From assembly GCF_028689295.1 (NCBI RefSeq), contig NZ_JAQTWL010000001.1, forward strand, positions 396,010 through 460,009: a DNA stretch of 64,000 nt. The letters are read 5' to 3'. The notes below the pieces were generated by a model. It was not told where the DNA came from. It made no database searches and saw nothing but the letters and a program-made list of their open reading frames with translations. Source of the stretch: Rhodoferax sp. Its GTDB lineage: Bacteria > Pseudomonadota > Gammaproteobacteria > Burkholderiales > Burkholderiaceae_C. This document shows positions 61,107-64,000 of the stretch, one piece after another (positions within the stretch are counted from its first letter, which is position 1; each line of letters begins with the position of its first letter). Position numbers and translations under genes: made by a program.

Positions 61107-61271
61107 CCTGTTGGTACCGACCTCGGATTGAGCCAGTTTCACTTGGTATGCCGACGCGGCGGTGAGCCAAGACTTTCCGACGGGAGACAGCGCCAGCGTT
61201 GAGGACTTGGGCTCGACGCGCGGCTCAACGAAATGTCGGCGCGGTGGCTCAGTCGGCGATCGGCACTAACA
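61107..61271 (+). repeat. 165-bp repeat, copy 2 (right boundary of chromate island)
   Basis: Identical to 57679-57843. It is preceded by GTTGGCACC, which partly repeats the element's own first bases, and is followed at once by the reading frame of a truncated protease. The inner-facing distance to copy 1 is 3.3 kb and holds only the chromate genes. Confidence 0.88.
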
Positions 61272-61611
61272 AACGGGCTCAATTTCAGCACTCGCTGGCC
61301 TTGCCAATGATCCTAGTAAATATCAGGTCTCAGCCCCGGTGCAACCAGGTAATAGTGGAGGCGCTGTCCTTGACGAATCGGGTCTAGTCGTAGGGGTTGT
61401 TCAAAGCAAACTTGACGCTATGCGATCACTGAAGATAACTGGGGACATTCCTCAGAACATCAATTTCGCGATCAAATCCTCTGTCGCACAGAACTTCTTG
61501 GAAGCACAGGGCGTTAAATACAGTGAAAGGCCTCAGACTGCTGCACGGAAAGCCAGTTCAATTGCAGACGATGCCATGCAGTTCACGGTTCTGATTGCCT
61601 GTTTTGAATGA
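61272..61611 (+). pseudogene. 5'-truncated trypsin-like serine protease
   Basis: Starting right after the repeat, the frame reads SISALAGLANDPSKYQVSAPVQPGNSGGAVLDESG, the C-terminal half of a trypsin-2/DegP-like protease with the catalytic serine in GNSGG, and ends NINFAIKSSVAQNFLEAQGVKY and a short tail. The catalytic His and Asp and the N-terminal half are missing; they are not in the window. An internal GTG at 61339 could start a short fragment but without the triad it cannot work as a protease. The cut falls exactly at the 165-bp repeat, so the insertion or deletion that placed the repeat removed the 5' end. Confidence 0.85.
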
Positions 61612-61685
61612 GCTGAGAAGAGCTTTCCATGGTCTGCTGACGCTGTGGTGGGAGATCGATAATTCGGCAACGACTTGGAGTAAAG

Positions 61686-61913
61686 ATGCCAATCTACGAA
61701 TATGTCTGTGGTGACTGTGGAACCGAATTCGAAGCACTGGTGCGTTCCGACACGACCCCGGAATGCCCAAGCTGCCACTCAAATAAGCTGGAAAAATTGT
61801 TATCGGTGTTCGCCACTACCAACTCATCAGAGCGTGCTGCACCGCCTATGCCAAGCCCATGTGGAGGATGTCCAAATGCTGGCGGACCAGGATCCTGTGC
61901 CTTTAACCACTAG
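61686..61913 (+). CDS. FmdB-family zinc-ribbon protein
   Basis: A 75-residue protein: MPIYEYVCGDCGTEFEALV with the CxxC pair, CPSCHSNKLEKLLSVFA with a second CxxC, then a glycine-rich end with CGGCPNAGG and a final GSCAFNH. This is the FmdB putative regulatory family. It has an AT-rich Shine-Dalgarno region (TTGGAGTAAAG). Role unknown; zinc binding likely. Confidence 0.9.
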   Translation: MPIYEYVCGDCGTEFEALVRSDTTPECPSCHSNKLEKLLSVFATTNSSERAAPPMPSPCGGCPNAGGPGSCAFNH

Positions 61914-62214
61914 ATTTGACAAAGCGCACTGATCAAGTTGAAAGTCTGCAATGGATCGCTGCGTAATTCGGCAGTGCAGCGTGACCTGTCGGTCACCAGT
62001 GCCCGCTGCTGGGCAAACCAATTCCTTGGGTTGGGCTGCAAATCAGCACCCGCTCGTCATGGCCCAGCGACCACCGCGATTGGCGGGGTCGTCCATTGTT
62101 CTCATATTTATGCCTTCACTTGCGCTTTATCAATCAGGGGTATCTGCGAGTCACCTATGCTGATACCGCACCCTGCACAGGGCTGGTCAACCAAATGCCA
62201 CGAGGAAAACTGCT
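61914..62214. other. Stretch without a supported gene
   Basis: About 300 bases between the FmdB gene and the exported protein. Short overlapping frames here have no resemblance to known proteins. TGCACAGGGCTGGTCAACC near the end may hold the promoter of the next gene, but no clear -10/-35 is seen. Confidence 0.5.
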
Positions 62215-62619
62215 ATGAACAAGAAACTCGCATTAGCCATTGCCGGAATAGTTCTCACGGCCACGTGTTCTCTATCAGCGAATGCTCAAGACCTGAAGGC
62301 TTTATTGCTTAAGCCTGCCAATGGGTGGGTTATTGAATGGAGCAATCCCGATACACGCAACAGCGGGGCAACCGAAGCCATATTTGTGGATAGCGGGAAA
62401 GACATCGTAGCGAAGCTCAATGTCATCGCGACGGGTATAAACACCAGCGGTCTTATGCGTTGTGAGCGCAACGTAACGATTGCTGCGGACACCGTCAGAT
62501 TCTCCGGTTGTAGAGAGCGCAATATCGTCCTTTCGTTTGATCCTGATGATGCGACCTACCCACTTAAGTCAAAAGATAGATCGGAGACTGGCTATATGTA
62601 TAAGGCCAAGGTCAAGTAG
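62215..62619 (+). CDS. Exported protein of unknown function
   Basis: A 134-residue protein with a clear signal peptide (MNKKLALAIAGIVLTATCSLSANA). The mature part has strands (NGWVIEWSNPDTRNSGATEAIFVD, DIVAKLNVIATGI) and a cysteine pair (MRCERN, FSGCRERN). It ends with a lysine-rich KDRSETGYMYKAKVK. The codon use is more AT-rich than the early part of the window. I do not recognise a family. Confidence 0.75.
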   Translation: MNKKLALAIAGIVLTATCSLSANAQDLKALLLKPANGWVIEWSNPDTRNSGATEAIFVDSGKDIVAKLNVIATGINTSGLMRCERNVTIAADTVRFSGCRERNIVLSFDPDDATYPLKSKDRSETGYMYKAKVK

Positions 62620-62830
62620 TCGGTGACGATAGCGGAGCGCATCCCACTACGCCCCGGTTGGTCAACGGCGAGCGCGCCCTCGCACGAAATCATCGCCAGA
62701 TTGCCGATTGAAGAGTTGCCAACTGGTGTCAATGTCCGATTCGCAGGAGACACTTTCGGAGGTTGACTGACTCGTGTGGGTCTGAAGTTGCCTCACAAAA
62801 TTCAGCCAGATTTGCCCACCTTGTCGTCAT

Positions 62831-63058
62831 TCACCCCATCTCAATGACCCTAGCCACATCACTACGGCAGTCAGAGCACAACCCCTGCAGCGCCAAGTCC
62901 CCTCCCATGACTGTCCCGGTAAAGTCAGTAATGGTCACCTCATGGCTGCAGTGGACGCACCAGACGTTGGACAGCAGTAGCTTCTTGGCGTCGACTGGCA
63001 CTTTGGCCCATAGTTTGGCAGCAGGGCGGGTGAACTTGGGGATTGATTCGACGTTCAT
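62831..63058 (-). CDS. Small zinc-ribbon-like protein
   Basis: A 75-residue protein with two CxxC pairs (VWCVHCSHEV and GLCSDCRSDV), separated by about 26 residues, which is a typical four-cysteine zinc ribbon. The N-terminus is basic and proline-bearing (MNVESIPKFTRPAAKLWAKVP). No family is recognised. The start at 63058 is an ATG. Real-gene status is supported by the motif only. Confidence 0.6.
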   Translation of the reverse strand: MNVESIPKFTRPAAKLWAKVPVDAKKLLLSNVWCVHCSHEVTITDFTGTVMGGDLALQGLCSDCRSDVARVIEMG

Positions 63059-63147
63059 GGTTTAGCTGTGTGGACGCAATCTTCCCAAAGCAGTACATCG
63101 CAGCGGCTACTAAATCGCCGGTACCCCGAGTACGTCCAAGAAAACGC

Positions 63148-63555
63148 CTACATCACATGAGAAAGATAAGAGCCCAATCGCCCATCTGCGGTGAGGATAT
63201 GCACGGTTAACCAACGCTCCAGAAATTGGATATGTTCATCCGCGAAGGGCTTGCCCGACCCAACTATCTCCTGCTGCAGTTCCCTGGTGCTTTGAATCAA
63301 TTCCTGGTGCTCGGCTTTGTGCTCTTCATATTCCTGATAACGATACTTCAGCATCAACCGCTCCTCGTGACTGAAATGCCAGACCGTACAGTTGATCAAC
63401 TCTTCCAATGTCGCCGCAAGATATTCTTTGGATTCCCCATCCGTGAGGGCATGGTTGAGAATGTTGAAGATATGGATCAGCTTGCGATGATCTTCATCGA
63501 TCTCATCGACGCCGACACTCAGTACGTTGTCCCAAACCAGATCTTTCACAATCAT
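63148..63555 (-). CDS. Bacteriohemerythrin
   Basis: A 135-residue soluble hemerythrin. All di-iron ligands are present: EIDEDHRKLIHIF (first His), HFSHEERLM, HKAEHQELI and WLTVHILTADGRLGSYL, with the final aspartate in place. It binds oxygen at a non-heme di-iron site and may store or sense it. It is a canonical relative of the membrane-anchored paralogue at 56834, which lacks the last aspartate. Confidence 0.94.
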   Translation of the reverse strand: MIVKDLVWDNVLSVGVDEIDEDHRKLIHIFNILNHALTDGESKEYLAATLEELINCTVWHFSHEERLMLKYRYQEYEEHKAEHQELIQSTRELQQEIVGSGKPFADEHIQFLERWLTVHILTADGRLGSYLSHVM

Positions 63556-63882
63556 TCTCCTGCGTCAATTACCAAGGCCCGACATGGGGACTGGTTCACA
63601 TAAATCCGCCCCGCTTCGGAAGACACTGCCGGGTCGAGGGCGATGGTCGCCTTGATCGAACCAGGCCGCGACCGTAACTAGCCCGACCTGCCGTTGCGCG
63701 GCCCAAGTAAATACCACATAGGTGAACTTGGATGAAGGCATGGGTTGGCATTGTGACGAATGCAGGAATTATGCAGGCAACGAAACAGTTGGTGACCAAA
63801 GTGCCTCCCGCCATACCCCCCGATGCCCACCAACCGAACCAATGCAGAACCCAAACGGCACGCAATGACCAGACCTGGACGT
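63556..63882. other. Stretch without a supported gene
   Basis: About 327 bases between the hemerythrin gene and the tRNA terminator. A 99-codon frame on the minus strand has tryptophan- and cysteine-rich translation typical of chance frames. The hemerythrin promoter should be near 63560-63600. Confidence 0.5.
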
Positions 63883-63914
63883 AAAAAAGCCCCAACGATT
63901 TCTCGTAAGGGCTT
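63883..63914 (-). terminator. Terminator of tRNA-Asn transcript
   Basis: On the minus strand GAAGCCCTTACGAG... pairs GCCC with GGGC and then runs into six T residues. It is 17 bases after the tRNA 3' end and is a typical intrinsic terminator. Confidence 0.85.
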
Positions 63915-63931
63915 CATTCACTAGCGTATAT

Positions 63932-64000
63932 TGGCTCCTCGACCTGGGCTCGAACCAGGGACCTACGGATTAACAGTCCGGCGCTCTACCAACTGAGCTA
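63932..64000 (-). tRNA. tRNA-Asn (GTT), 5' partial
   Basis: The reverse complement reads TAGCTCAGTTGGTAGAGCG (D arm), GGACTGTTAATCC (anticodon arm with GTT), CTGGTTCGAGCCCAG (T arm) and ends TCGAGGAGCCA with an encoded CCA. The first bases of the acceptor stem lie beyond the right edge. The anticodon GTT identifies asparagine. Confidence 0.96.

Noticed and set aside
57679..61271. 165-bp repeats as integron attC sites
   Set aside because: The size and folding would allow it and copy 2 is followed by TAACAAACG, but the core GTTRRRY and RYYYAAC are in the wrong places and no integrase is present.
63596..63895. 99-codon minus-strand frame next to tRNA-Asn
   Set aside because: Translation is Trp/Cys-rich, lacks a Shine-Dalgarno, and overlaps the tRNA terminator.
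1..64000. CRISPR array, prophage or complete insertion sequence
   Set aside because: No regularly spaced repeats with unique spacers, no phage structural genes and no transposase or integrase frame were found.

Overview
The window looks like chromosomal DNA of a Betaproteobacterium, most probably Comamonadaceae (Rhodoferax/Polaromonas-like). This rests on high GC, the end of a nuo operon followed by a Nudix gene, a 1.6-kDa-residue-class NAD-glutamate dehydrogenase (about 1,590 aa), a chromate-resistance island and several families of short palindromic repeats. Genus is an inference; no rRNA or marker phylogeny was available. The only RNA gene seen is a tRNA-Asn cut by the right edge.

Layout. 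1-8002: end of respiratory complex I (nuoM, nuoN), Nudix hydrolase and NAD-glutamate dehydrogenase. 8014-14126: a tightly packed minus-strand unit reading ornithine cyclodeaminase, arginase, cysteine-synthase-like enzyme, AttH-like secreted protein and ABC exporter, with an Lrp-type regulator behind it. 14853-21899: a full lysine-fermentation type pathway on the plus strand (kamA, kdd, kamB, fused kamD-kamE, kal, kce). 21903-26181: a polar amino-acid ABC importer with an embedded M14-type deacylase. 26340-45937: housekeeping and accessory genes (kinase fusion, AttFG and AttE transporter parts, ParDE-type toxin-antitoxin, pabBC, miaA, two MFS carriers, a diguanylate cyclase, a beta-gamma-crystallin protein, a patatin, a diheme cytochrome, small lipoproteins).

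46409-53404 is the most unusual region: three glycosyltransferase genes (one with three fused catalytic domains), a small protein with a twin-arginine-like leader and an odd tryptophan/proline motif, then nucleotidyltransferase - PqqD-like protein - HPr-kinase-like protein. The last three form what is known from protein families as the uncharacterised HprK-related (HPr-rel-A) system.

53444-64000 is a patchwork: VTT membrane protein, alpha/beta hydrolase, VapBC-like pair, two bacteriohemerythrins, and a chromate island (rhodanese-ChrB fusion, ChrA, ChrB) bounded by two identical 165-bp repeats, the second of which abuts a protease gene that has lost its 5' half.

How it fits together: arginine would go to ornithine and proline, and lysine via beta-lysine to acetoacetate and crotonyl-CoA, with amino nitrogen and glutamate entering central metabolism through glutamate dehydrogenase and electrons ending in complex I. 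A recurrent theme is small palindromic repeats invading coding sequence: one lies in the linker of the kamD-kamE fusion, one abuts the kdd start, a half-copy supplies the miaA start, and a second family sits in frame inside pabBC.
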